Shown in pieces: positions 37,301 through 46,800 of a stretch of DNA of 64,000 nt (positions are counted from its first letter, which is position 1; every line of letters starts with the position of its first letter). The stretch is from Pseudomonas alliivorans (GTDB lineage Bacteria; Pseudomonadota; Gammaproteobacteria; Pseudomonadales; Pseudomonadaceae), in the NCBI RefSeq assembly GCF_017826695.1, contig NZ_JAFFZW010000002.1, positions 310,001 to 374,000 of the forward strand, in the 5' to 3' direction. The notes under the pieces are model-generated. The model worked only from the letters and a program-made list of their open reading frames with translations. It made no database searches and had not been told where the DNA came from. A program made the position numbers and the translations under genes.

Positions 37301-40300
37301 CTGCGCCAGGCGTTGCTGGACCAACTGCCGGGTTACATGGTGCCGCTGGCGTTCATGCGCCTGACGGCCTTACCACTGACCAGCCACGGCAAACTCGACC
37401 GCCGAGCGTTGCCTGACCCTGAACTCGCCGATCTGACGACTACCGTCTACGAAGCGCCGCAAGGTGAAATCGAGGTGATCATTGCCGGGCTCTGGGAGCA
37501 GGTACTGGGCCTGGAACGCGTCGGGCGCCATGACAACTTCTTCGAACTGGGCGGGCATTCGCTGCTGGCCGTGAGTCTGGTGGAGCGGATGCGCAATGCC
37601 GGTCTGAGTGCCGATGTGCGCGTGCTGCTTGGCCAGCCAAGCGTGGCGGCGCTGGCAGCTTCGGTAGGGAGCGGTCGTGAGATCGTGGTGCCGGACAACA
37701 ACGTGCCCATCGGTTGCGCACGCATCACGCCGGACATGCTGAGCCTGACGCGTCTGGATCAGGCCGCCATCGAGCGCATTGTTTCGACAGTGCCTGGCGG
37801 CGCTGCCAACGTGCAGGAAATCTACCCGCTGGCGCCGCTTCAGGAAGGCATCCTGTATCACAACCTGACGGCTGAGCAGGATGATCCTTATCTGCTGCAA
37901 TTGCGTCTGAACTTCGACAGCATGGCTCGCCTGCAAAGCATTGCCGAGGGTTTGCGCAAAGTCATCGCCCGCCACGACAGCCTGCGTACCGCAGTGATCT
38001 GGGAGGGTCTGGAAGCACCGCAACAAGTGGTCTGGCGACATGCAGAACTGTCGGTCGAGGAAGTCTCCGATCTGACCCGTCCGGCCCCCATGGACCTGTC
38101 GCGCGCGCCGCTGATCCGTCTGGATTACAACCGTGACCCGTCTCGCGAGAGCGTTTCTGCCACGCTGCTGTTTCATCACATTGTGGTCGATGCGACCGCG
38201 CTTGAAGTGATGCGCGAGGAATTGCTCGCCCATCTTCGCGGTGAGCCTGAAACCACCCTGCCTGCCGTTCCTTATCGCAACTACGTGGCTCAGGCACGTC
38301 TGGGCGTCAGCGAGGCCGAGCACGAGGCCTATTTCCGCGAGCAACTGGGCGATATCGACGAGCCCACCTTGCCGTTCGGCCTGCGCGATGTACAGGGCGA
38401 TGGTCGCAGCATCGAAGAACACCAGCAGGCACTGCCTGACGAACTGATGCACCGCCTGCGCCGCCAGGCGCGGCAACTGGGCGTCAGTGTCGCGAGCCTG
38501 TTCCACCTTGCCTGGGGACGGGTTCTGGGCGCCGCGACCGGCAATGATCGTGTGGTATTCGGCACGGTATTGCTGGGTCGCCTGCAAGGGGGCGCCGGTG
38601 CGGATCGCGGCATGGGCATGTTCATCAATACCCTGCCTGTTCGGGTGGATCTGGATGAGGTCAGCGTGCGCGATGGCGCACGAGCCACTCATGCGCGTCT
38701 GGCCACACTGCTGGGGCATGAGCACGCCTCGCTGGCTCAGGCACAGCGTTTCAGCGGCGTCGGCACATCCTCGCCCTTGTTCAGTGCCATCCTCAACTAT
38801 CGCCACGGCGCAGGACAGGCAAGACAGGACGCGCAGCGCGACAGCTGGCAGGGGCTGGAAATTCTCGCCAGCGAGAAACACACCAACTACCCGCTGAGCC
38901 TCAATGTCGACGACCTGGGCGAGTCCCTGCGTCTGTCCGTGACCGTTGCGCCCAAAGTGGGTGCCCAACGCATTTGTGGCTACATGCAGCAGGCGCTGAC
39001 CGGGCTGGTCGATGCGCTCGACACTGAGCCCGATCTGCCTGTGCTGGCGTTGCCGGTGCTCGACGCGCGGGAGCGTCAGCAATTGCTGGTCGGGTTCAAC
39101 GCAACGGCCGTCACCCATGACCCGCAGCAGACGCTTCTGGACCTGTTCAAGGCTCAGGTTGCCCGCACGCCGGACGCCATCGCCGTACTGGCCGAACATG
39201 CGCAGTTGAGCTGGCAACAGCTCAACGGGCAGGCCAACGCCCTGGCTCATCATCTGATCGATCTGGGTGTGCAGCCTGACGACCGGGTGGCGATATGTGT
39301 CGAGCGCGGCACGCCGATGGTGATCGGCCTGCTGGCCATTCTCAAGGCGGGCGGTGCCTACGTCCCGCTCGACCCGGGTTATCCGCGCGAACGACTGCAT
39401 TACATGCTTGAAGACAGTACGCCGAAAGTGCTGTTGGTGCAGGGCTCGACCCGCACGTTGCTGGAAAACGAGCAGGTGTTGCGCGTTGACATGGACGCAC
39501 CGGACTGGAACCACGAACGCCTTCAGGACCCTGAAGTTGCCAGTCTCACCGCCTGTCACCTGGCTTACGTCATCTATACCTCGGGTTCTACCGGTACGCC
39601 CAAGGGCGTTATGGTGGAGCATCGCAACCTGGCGAATCTGGTGCGCTGGGGCTCACTGCTGTGCCCGGCGACGCCGCACGGCCGGCTGTTGCACAAGACC
39701 CCGATCAGTTTCGACGCATCGGTCTGGGAGATTTTCTGGCCTCTGTGCAGCGGGCTGCCGCTGGTGCTGGCCCGCCCGGACGGGCAGCGTGACCCGGCTT
39801 ATCTGTCCCGTTTGATCCGCGAGCGGCAGGTCAGCGTGGTGCAGTTCGTGCCGGTGTTGCTTCAGCAGTTCCTCGAGCTGCCGGACAGCGGCCAGTGCCA
39901 CAGCCTGACCGACATCGTCTGCGGTGGCGGTGAGCTGACGGCCGCACTGGCTGAGCAGGTGCGCCTGCGTCTGCCGTGGGTGCGTCTGCACAACGTCTAC
40001 GGACCGACGGAAACCACCGTCGATTGCAGCTTCTGGACGCTGGACCCGCAGATGCCACTGCCGGAGACCACACTGCCGATTGGCCGTCCGGTCAGCAACA
40101 CGCGTCTGTACGTGCTCGACACGCATGATCGGCCCGTGCCGCAGGGTGTCATCGGTCAACTGCACATCGGCGGTGCAGGCGTCACCCGTGGTTACCTGAA
40201 CCTGCCGGAACACCAGGCAGAGCGCTTCATCGACAGCCCTTTTGTCGAAGGCGATCGCCTGTATCGCAGCGGTGATCTGGTGCGCCAGCAGGCCGATGGC

Positions 40301-40882
40301 AATCTGGAATTTCTGGGTCGCAATGACGATCAGGTGAAAATCAACGGGCTGCGTATCGAGCCGGGCGACATTCAGGCCTGCCTGATTCGTCACCCCGGTA
40401 TCGAGCAGGCGGTGGTCATGGTGCGCGACGAACAGCCGGGCGGTCAGCGGCTGGTGGCGTATTACACCGGCGCGCCGAAGTCAGTCGAGGCCCTGCGCGA
40501 TGCGCTGCGCAAAGACCTGCCGGACTACATGGTCCCGGCTCTTTACGTGCACCTCGATGCCTTACCGCTGAGCCCGAACGGAAAACTGGATCGTCACGCA
40601 CTGCCGGTGCCGGGCGCAGACGCGTTGCTGTCCAGACCTTATGAAGCGCCGGAAGGCGAGATGGAAACCCTGCTGGCCGAACTCTGGAGCGAACTGCTCG
40701 GTGTCGAGAACGTAGGGCGACACGACAATTTCTTCGAACTGGGCGGCCACTCGCTGCTGGCGGTCAGCCTGACCGCGCGCCTGCGTCAGGAAGGCCTTGA
40801 AGCCGACGTCCGCGCACTGTTCGAGCACCCTACGCTGGCGGGCTACGCAGCCATCACAGAGAACATGGAGATTATCCTGTGA
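31391..40882 (+). CDS. cifA: Lipopeptide NRPS A, three modules (CifA/SyfA-type)
   Basis: A 3,163-residue synthetase that starts the lipopeptide: domains C(starter)-A-T, C/E-A-T, C/E-A-T. The starter C domain (1-450; HHLILDG at 139-145) should attach the fatty acid to residue 1. Adenylation cores begin near 487, 1558 and 2606; carrier serines are 989, 2057 and 3121 (each LGGHS). Pocket residues read by eye are DAWFLGNVV (Leu), DAWFLGNVV (Leu) and DAWQVGVVD (Gln). The second and third C domains carry an N-terminal HHLSAEQGD (1089) and HNLTAEQDD (2157), marking dual condensation/epimerisation domains; the latter lacks the second His. Their catalytic motifs are HHLVLDN (1216) and HHIVVDA (2262). 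There is no thioesterase, and the chain passes to NRPS B. AGGAAGG precedes the start. Confidence 0.95.
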   Translation: MSATDLFPLTAAQRDIWLDQISRGDSPLYNVGGYVKLVGHVDLTLLQRAFEQLMAAHEGLRTVLLPGAGADGLPMQRYADFIPVSLPLHDLRDDPRTTAAETLIREQMQRPYALDGSPLFRFCLVLTNEGQYWLGIQAHHLILDGWGFGQLLKSLAEQYTALAEGTSLDLQGPSYSDFINDDARYHDSSRYERDKAYWLDKYRDLPEPLLVSRYHNRRSTDPAPSHSCVLAFPAALHTRMNQFAERCGASAFHVLLAALHVYLTRTAQRDDWVVGLPLLNRTGARFKATLGHFAQVSAVRMAFAQDLDFSALVTEVRDSLKRDFRHQRFPLSELNRTLGVSREDRAQLFEVSVSYEQDNHDYRFGDIQAQAVKVSNGYEPTPLALHMRTNHFSDQASLHVVYHRAWFDDAEARAIGERLLQVIEQALENPALQAIAFDVLTPAERRQMSRWNDTDTVSARQPLIHQRIEQHARNCPEAVAAIFDGQRLTYSQLNRSANSLARRLIESGIVPDNRVAVVSRRGLDTLVSLLAILKAGAAYVPIDPAHPRERLAYLLSDSAPSVVLTRANLRERLPTLTQPVIELDHCHEDRGSNIKPNIVSLRSSHLAYVIYTSGSTGQPKGVMVEHRMLANLVDWHCEAFKLTAGGHASCLAGFGFDAMAWEIWPTLCAGATLHMAPVQESGDDVDAMLRWWLKQPLDVSFLPTPVAEYAFSLDEDHPTLRTLLIGGDRLRQFAENRRYAVVNNYGPTETTVVATSGQVRAGTSLHIGGPIANTRVYVLDKRLQPLPIGVTGELYIGGSGVARGYFNRPQMTEERFLADPFSEDAQARMYRSGDLVRWNADGTLDYQGRNDDQVKIRGMRIEPGEIEAVIVSQTGIKEAVVLVRDEQLLAWFTETSSVDTDELRQTLRARLPAYMVPRAFTRLDVLPLTGNGKLDRRALPNPDPASLLGQAYEAPEGEAEVAIAAVWAQVLGVERVGRHDNFFELGGHSLLAIKLVEQLRAAGVNADVHVLLSQPTVAALAASRTELRELAVPPNAVPPGCERITPQMLSLTRLDQSAIDRIVASVPGGAANVQEIYPLAPLQEGILYHHLSAEQGDPYLLQWRLAFDSPQRLHAWADALQQVIDRHDILRTAVAWKGLESAQQVVWRKADLVVQQVNLDSETAADENVANSVMDRLHQRFDARHHRLDLSQAPLMRLVHTHDPVSGEVAAVLLFHHLVLDNAAMEIATREMEALLLDRQTPLAAPVPYRNYVAHVRMANDDARHEAFFSDMLGDVDEPTLPFGVQDVRSDGGDVEQARRVLDNELALRLREQARQQGVSAASLMHAAWARVLGVIANRRDVVFGTVLLGRMQGGEGADRALGVFINTLPLRVDTTSNARHAVKTVHSRLSALIAHEQASLVLAQRCSGVASGSPLFSALLNYRHSAEVRPRDGEGVWQGVRVLGGEVRSNYPLTLSVDDLGEGFDLHVLARHGMGAERIAAWMNNAVTQLVQALEQGLPEPLESLSILETAERERVLTAFNASARGFIEGLTVHAQVEARAASQPQAQAVVQGDEVLTYAELNQRANRLAHHLIRLGVEPDERVALCLRRGSGRVVGMLAILKAGAAYVPIDPAYPADRIAYLLEDSAPRAVVTEHSTASLVGNVHQVNLDLGLRHDAPDSNPQVAGLNARHLAYVIYTSGSTGQPKGVMVEHRTLNNLVHWHCQAFDLHAGIHTSTVAGFGFDAMAWEVWPALCAGAVLHVPPAEVANEQVDELLDWWLAQPLQVSFLPTPVAEQAFGRTRQHPTLRTLLIGGDRLRQFDRDPGFTVINNYGPTETTVVATSGQVIPGAQLHIGGPVANTRLYVLDEQRQPVPVGVIGELYIAGAGVARGYLNRPDLTEERFIADPFCADTQARMYRSGDLVRWNNDGTLDYVGRNDDQVKIRGMRIELGEIETALAGQPGVKDAVVLVRNERLLAWFTETTDVEIEALRQALLDQLPGYMVPLAFMRLTALPLTSHGKLDRRALPDPELADLTTTVYEAPQGEIEVIIAGLWEQVLGLERVGRHDNFFELGGHSLLAVSLVERMRNAGLSADVRVLLGQPSVAALAASVGSGREIVVPDNNVPIGCARITPDMLSLTRLDQAAIERIVSTVPGGAANVQEIYPLAPLQEGILYHNLTAEQDDPYLLQLRLNFDSMARLQSIAEGLRKVIARHDSLRTAVIWEGLEAPQQVVWRHAELSVEEVSDLTRPAPMDLSRAPLIRLDYNRDPSRESVSATLLFHHIVVDATALEVMREELLAHLRGEPETTLPAVPYRNYVAQARLGVSEAEHEAYFREQLGDIDEPTLPFGLRDVQGDGRSIEEHQQALPDELMHRLRRQARQLGVSVASLFHLAWGRVLGAATGNDRVVFGTVLLGRLQGGAGADRGMGMFINTLPVRVDLDEVSVRDGARATHARLATLLGHEHASLAQAQRFSGVGTSSPLFSAILNYRHGAGQARQDAQRDSWQGLEILASEKHTNYPLSLNVDDLGESLRLSVTVAPKVGAQRICGYMQQALTGLVDALDTEPDLPVLALPVLDARERQQLLVGFNATAVTHDPQQTLLDLFKAQVARTPDAIAVLAEHAQLSWQQLNGQANALAHHLIDLGVQPDDRVAICVERGTPMVIGLLAILKAGGAYVPLDPGYPRERLHYMLEDSTPKVLLVQGSTRTLLENEQVLRVDMDAPDWNHERLQDPEVASLTACHLAYVIYTSGSTGTPKGVMVEHRNLANLVRWGSLLCPATPHGRLLHKTPISFDASVWEIFWPLCSGLPLVLARPDGQRDPAYLSRLIRERQVSVVQFVPVLLQQFLELPDSGQCHSLTDIVCGGGELTAALAEQVRLRLPWVRLHNVYGPTETTVDCSFWTLDPQMPLPETTLPIGRPVSNTRLYVLDTHDRPVPQGVIGQLHIGGAGVTRGYLNLPEHQAERFIDSPFVEGDRLYRSGDLVRQQADGNLEFLGRNDDQVKINGLRIEPGDIQACLIRHPGIEQAVVMVRDEQPGGQRLVAYYTGAPKSVEALRDALRKDLPDYMVPALYVHLDALPLSPNGKLDRHALPVPGADALLSRPYEAPEGEMETLLAELWSELLGVENVGRHDNFFELGGHSLLAVSLTARLRQEGLEADVRALFEHPTLAGYAAITENMEIIL

Positions 40883-43800
40883 GTATCAACGAACTTCTGG
40901 CGACGCTTAAAGCCAATGACATCCACCTGACGGTCAAGGACGGTCAACTGGTGGTGCAGGGCAATCGCCGCGCACTGACGGATAAGGGCCTGCTGGACAG
41001 CCTGCGTGAACATAAGCCCGCACTGATCGAGCGCCTTGAACAAGGTGATGCACTGACCACTCGCCGTGGCACGCAGACCTTCCCGGAAAACGCCATTCCG
41101 AGCGGCTGCACCCACATCACCCCCGACATGCTGACGCTGGTGGTGCTTGATCAGCCCGCCATCGATCAACTGGTCCAGGCCATACCGGGCGGTGCCGCCA
41201 ATATCCAGGACCTTTATCCGCTGGCCCCGCTGCAGCAGGGCATTCTGTATCACCACGTCACGGCGACCCATGGTGATCCGTATGTGATGCAGGTGGAGTT
41301 CGCGTTTGCCGATCGTGAGCGTCTGGACGCCTTTGCGCTGGCGCTGCAAACGGTGATCGCACGCCATGACATTCTGCGCACTTCAGTGCATTGGGACGGT
41401 CTGGAGACGCCGGTGCAGGTGGTCTGGCGTCATGCGGAACTGGTCGTCGATACCTTGCCGAGCACTGCAGGCATCCTGCTGGACCTCGGACAGGCGCCGT
41501 TGATCCGCCTGATCTGCAACCAGAACACCGACGATGGCGTCAAGGCGACCCTGGTGTTTCACCACATCGCCATGGACCACAGCGCACTGGAAGTGGTGCG
41601 TCACGAGATTCAAGCCTGCCTGTCCGGACAGGCCGAGGCGCTGGGCACCCCGGTGCCGTTCCGCAACTATGTGGCCCAGGCGTTGCTGGGCGTCAGCGAA
41701 GCCGAGCATGAGGCGTTCTTTCGCGACATGCTGGCCGATCTGGATGAGCCGACACTGGCTTACGACCTGCAGGACCTCAGTGGAGAGGGCGGCGACATCG
41801 GCGAATTCACGCTGGCACTGGACCCATTGCTGTGTCAGCGCCTGCGCAATCAGGCACGCACGCTGGGCGTCAGTGTCGCCAGCCTGTTCCACCTGGGCTG
41901 GGCACGTGTGCTGGCTGGCCTGACCGGCCGCCAGCGCGTGGTCTTCGGCACCGTACTCATGGGCCGCCTGTTGGGGGCCGAGGCCACCGAACGGGCACTG
42001 GGTATTTTCATCAATACCTTGCCGTTGCGTCTGGATCTGGGCGACCAGGACCTGCGCACCGCGATTCGCACCACCCATCAGCGCCTGACCACGCTGATGC
42101 GTCACGAACACGCGCCCCTGGCGCTGGCCCAGCGTTGCAGCGGCGTCGCTGCGCCGACGCCTCTGTTCAACGCCTTGCTCAACTATCGCCATAGCGCGCC
42201 TGCCGAGGCGGGCAGTGAGACCTGGCAGGGTATTCAGGTGCTGCATGCGCAGGAACGCAGCAACTACCCGCTGGTGGTCAGCGTCGATGACCTGGGTGAA
42301 GCGTTCAGCCTGACGGCGCAAACGTCCCCGCAGATTGATCCGCAGCGTATCTGCGCGTATCTGCAACGTGTGATGGAGCATCTGCTGGAGGCGCTGGATC
42401 AATCGCCACAGACCTCGGCCGAGCAGCTCGACATGTTGCCGCTCGAAGAGCGCACGCACCTGCTGCAGCGCTTCAATCCACAGCCGTCCGATTTCGCTGA
42501 CAGCCTGACGCTGCACCAACGTATCGAGCAACACGCGCCTGAATCCATTGCCGCACAGGTCGGTAAGCAATCGTTGAGCTACGGCGAGCTGAACCTGCGT
42601 GCCAATGCGCTGGCCCATCACCTGATCAGCCTTGGCGTGCGCCCCGACGACCGCGTGGCCGTCATGGCCCGTCGCGGCCTCGATACGCTGGTGGCCATGC
42701 TCGCGGTGCTCAAGTCGGGCGCTGGCTATGTGCCGGTTGATCCGTCACACCCGGACGAACGCATTGCCTACCTGCTGACCGACAGCGCACCAAACGTGGT
42801 GCTGACCCAGCAGGCATTGCTCAGTCGCGTGCCGGAACTGGCTGCGACGGTCATTGCCTTCGATCAGCCGAGCTGGCCGGAACGTCTGGACACTCCGCAG
42901 GTGGCAGGGCTGACTTCCGCGCACCTGGCCTACGTGATCTACACCTCGGGCTCCACCGGTCAGCCGAAAGGCGTGATGGTCGAGCACCGCACGCTGAACA
43001 ACCTGATCGACTGGCATTGCCAAACCTTCGACCTGCGCGCTGGCAGTCATACCGCCAGCGTCGCCGGTTTCGGTTTCGACGCCATGGCCTGGGAAGTCTG
43101 GCCCGCGCTGTGCGCCGGGGCGACCCTGCACCTGCCGCCTGCGGAGGTGGGCAACGAACAGCTTGATGCCTTGCTCGACTGGTGGATTGCCCAGCCGCTG
43201 CAAGTGGCATTTCTGCCGACGCCGGTCGCCGAATACGCCTTCAGCCGTGACCTGCGTCATCCGACCTTGAGCACGCTGCTGATCGGCGGCGACCGTCTGC
43301 GCCAGTTTCACCGCGATCCGGGCTTTGCCGTGATCAACAACTACGGCCCGACCGAGGCCACAGTGGTCGCGACGTCGGGACGTCTGCTGCCCGACGGCAG
43401 CCTCGACATCGGCAAACCCATCGCCAACACCCGCGTGTACCTGCTCGACGAGCGCCAGCAACTGGTGCCGCTGGGCGTGGCGGGCGAGGTGTATGTGGCC
43501 GGTGACAGCGTGGCGCGGGGCTACCTGAATCGCCCGGACCTGACGGCCGAGCGCTTCCTGCGTGATCCGTTCCAGAGCAACTGCGAAGCGCGCATGTACC
43601 GCACCGGCGACCTGGCCCGCTGGAACGCCGATGGCACGCTGGAATACCTGGGGCGCAACGACGATCAGGTGAAGATCCGTGGCGTACGTATCGAACTGGG
43701 CGAGATCGAAGCTCAATTGAGCCAGTTGCCGGGCATCGAAGAGGCGTTGGTCGTTGCTCGTGAAGACGAGCCGGGTCAGCCAAGGCTGGTGGGGTATTTC

Positions 43801-46800
43801 ACCGAACGGACAGAGGTCACCACCTTGAACGTGGGCGAACTGCGCACGGCCTTGCTGTCGGTGCTGCCGGGCTACATGGTGCCCGGCGCACTGGTCCGCC
43901 TGGACGCCTGGCCACTGACGGCCAACGGCAAGGTCGACCGTCGTGCCTTGCCAGTTCCGGATCGCGATGCACTGAACACTGGCGAATACCAGGCGCCGCA
44001 AGGCGAGCTTGAAATCGCCCTGGCGGCAATCTGGAGCGAGTTGCTGCAGGTCGAGCGGGTAGGGCGTCACGATCGATTCTTCGAACTGGGTGGCCATTCA
44101 TTGCTGGCCATGCGCATGGTGTCCCAGGTACGCCAGCGCCTGTCGCTGGAGCTGGCGCTGGGTGATCTGTTTGCCGATAGCGCGCTGGCGGCCGTCGCGC
44201 GCTGCCTGGGCAGCACCGGACGCAGCGAGCTGCCTGCCATCCAGGTCACCCGTCATGACGGGCCGGTGCCGCTGTCCTTTGCCCAGCAACGGTTATGGTT
44301 CCTGGCGCAAATGGAAGACGCCAACAGCGCCTACAACATTCCGCTGGGTCTGCAATTGACCGGTCAACTGGACACTCGCGCGCTAAAACGCGCCCTTGAG
44401 CGCATCGTCGTGCGCCATGACAGTCTGCGCAGTCGCTTCATTCAGCAGGAAGGCGAAGCTCGTGTACAGGCAGCACCCGTGTCGGTCGTTCCGGATCTGC
44501 TCTGGCAGGATCTGCGCGGTCAGGACGAGCAGGCGCTGCAGCGTGTGGTTCGCGAAGAAGCCGCACAGCCGTTCGAGCTGCTCGACGAGCTGCCTATTCG
44601 CGGACGTCTGCTGTGCCTGGCCGAGGACCGGCACGTGCTGCTGCTGACCCTGCATCACATCGTCGCCGATGGCTGGTCGCTGGGCGTCTTTACCCGTGAA
44701 CTCACCACGCTTTACCGGGCCTTCAGCCAAGGGCTGGACGATCCGCTGCCGCCACTGGCCTTGCAGTACGCCGATTACACGCTGTGGCAACGCGACTGGC
44801 TGGACGGCGAGCGCATGAGTCAGCAGAGCGATTACTGGCATCAGGCACTGAGCGGCGCGCCTGCCTTGCTGACCCTGCCCACCGACCGACCACGCCCGGC
44901 ACGTCAGGACTATTCGGGAGCCAGCGTTGCGGTGCATCTTGATCCACGCCTGTGCGATGACCTGAAAACCTTCTGCCAGCTTCATGCCGTGACACCGTTC
45001 ATGCTGTTCATGGGCGCCTGGGCCGTGTTGCTGGCGCGCTTGTCAGGGCAGTCCGAGGTGGTGATCGGCATGCCGGTGGCCAATCGTCGGCGCAGTGAAG
45101 TCGAGGAGCTGATCGGCCTGTTCGTCAATACCCTCGCGGTGCGCATCGACATATCTGGTGAGCCCGACGTCAGCACGCTGCTGGCGCGCATCAAGTCTCA
45201 GGTGATCCAGGCTCAGGAACATCAGGATCTGCCGTTCGAGCAGGTGGTGGAACGTCTGCGGCCGCCACGCAGTCTGGCCCACAGCCCGCTGTTCCAGGCC
45301 TCTCTGGCCTGGGACGGAAGTCAGGGGCTTGGACTGCAACTGGGTGACCTGCACCTGCAACCGCTGTCCGATCAGCCGACCTTCGCCAAGTTCGACCTGA
45401 CCTTGAGCATGAGTGAAACCAACGAAGGGTTTGCCGGTGTGGTGGATTACGCCACCGCACTGTTCGACGAATCGACTGTTGCCCGTTACGTGGGTTACCT
45501 GGAGCAGTTGCTGTGGACCATGGTCGGCAATGCGCACGCCGTGCCCGCCAGAGCAGGATTGCTGGGGCCTCAGGAGCGCCGTCGTCTGTTGGTGGAGTTC
45601 AATGCCAGCGAACAGAATTTCCAGCTCGATCAACCCTTGCAGACGCTGTTCGAAGCGCAGGTTGCCCGAACCCCGGATGCCGTCGCGCTGGAGTCGGCCG
45701 GAGTCTGGCTGAGTTATCGCCAGCTCAACGAAGCGGCAAATCGTCTGGCTCATCATTTGATCGGGCAGGGCGTGCAGACAGAAAGTCGCGTCGCGGTGTG
45801 CCTGCAGCGTGGTCCGCAACTGGTGATCGGCCTGCTGGCCGTGCTCAAGGCTGGCGGTGCCTATGTGCCGCTGGACCCGGGCTATCCGATGGATCGTCTG
45901 GCCTACATGCTCGGCGACAGCGACGCCGTGGCGCTGCTGGTCGATGGCACGACACAGGCGCGTTTTGCCGATCGCCCGCTGCCGCAGGTCAACCTGGACA
46001 ATTGCACCTGGAACGCGCAATCGCCCGAAAACCCGATCGTGTCTGGATTGGGCGCAGGCCACCTGGCCTATGTGATCTACACCTCGGGCTCTACCGGCGC
46101 ACCCAAGGGGGTGATGGTTGAACATCGCGGCCTGTGCAATCTGGTGCAGTGGAGTTCGCAACTGTGTCCGCCGGCGGCGAACGGCGCGCTGCTGCACAAA
46201 ACACCGGTAAGTTTCGATGCATCGGTCTGGGAACTGTTCTGGCCCCTGTGTGCAGGTCTGCGTCTGGTGTTGGCGCGCCCTGATGGTCAACGTGACCCGG
46301 CTTATCTCGTCCAGGAAATTCAGGACCGTCAGGTCAGCGTGGTGCAGTTTGTGCCCGCGCTGCTGCAACAGTTCGTCGATCTTGACGAAAGCGCCCGTTG
46401 CATCAGCCTGACCGACATTGTCTGCGGAGGTGGCGAATTGACCGCTGCCATGGCGGCACAGGTCCGCCTGCGCCTGCCGCAGGTCCGTCTGCACAACGTC
46501 TACGGCCCGACCGAAGCGACAGTGGACTGCAGCGTATGGACCCTGGAAGCCGATGAACCGGTTCCGGAATCAGCGTTGCCGATCGGTCGCGCAATCAGCA
46601 ATACGCGGCTGTATGTGCTGGATGACTATGACCAGCCAGTGCCCCAGGGCGTGGTGGGTCAGTTGCACATCGGCGGTGCGGGTGTCACCCGCGGTTACCT
46701 GAATCTGCCTGACATGCAGGCACAACGCTTCATCGACAGCCCGTTCGTACCCGGTGATCGCCTGTATCGCAGCGGCGATCTGGTTCGCCAGCGGGCAGAC

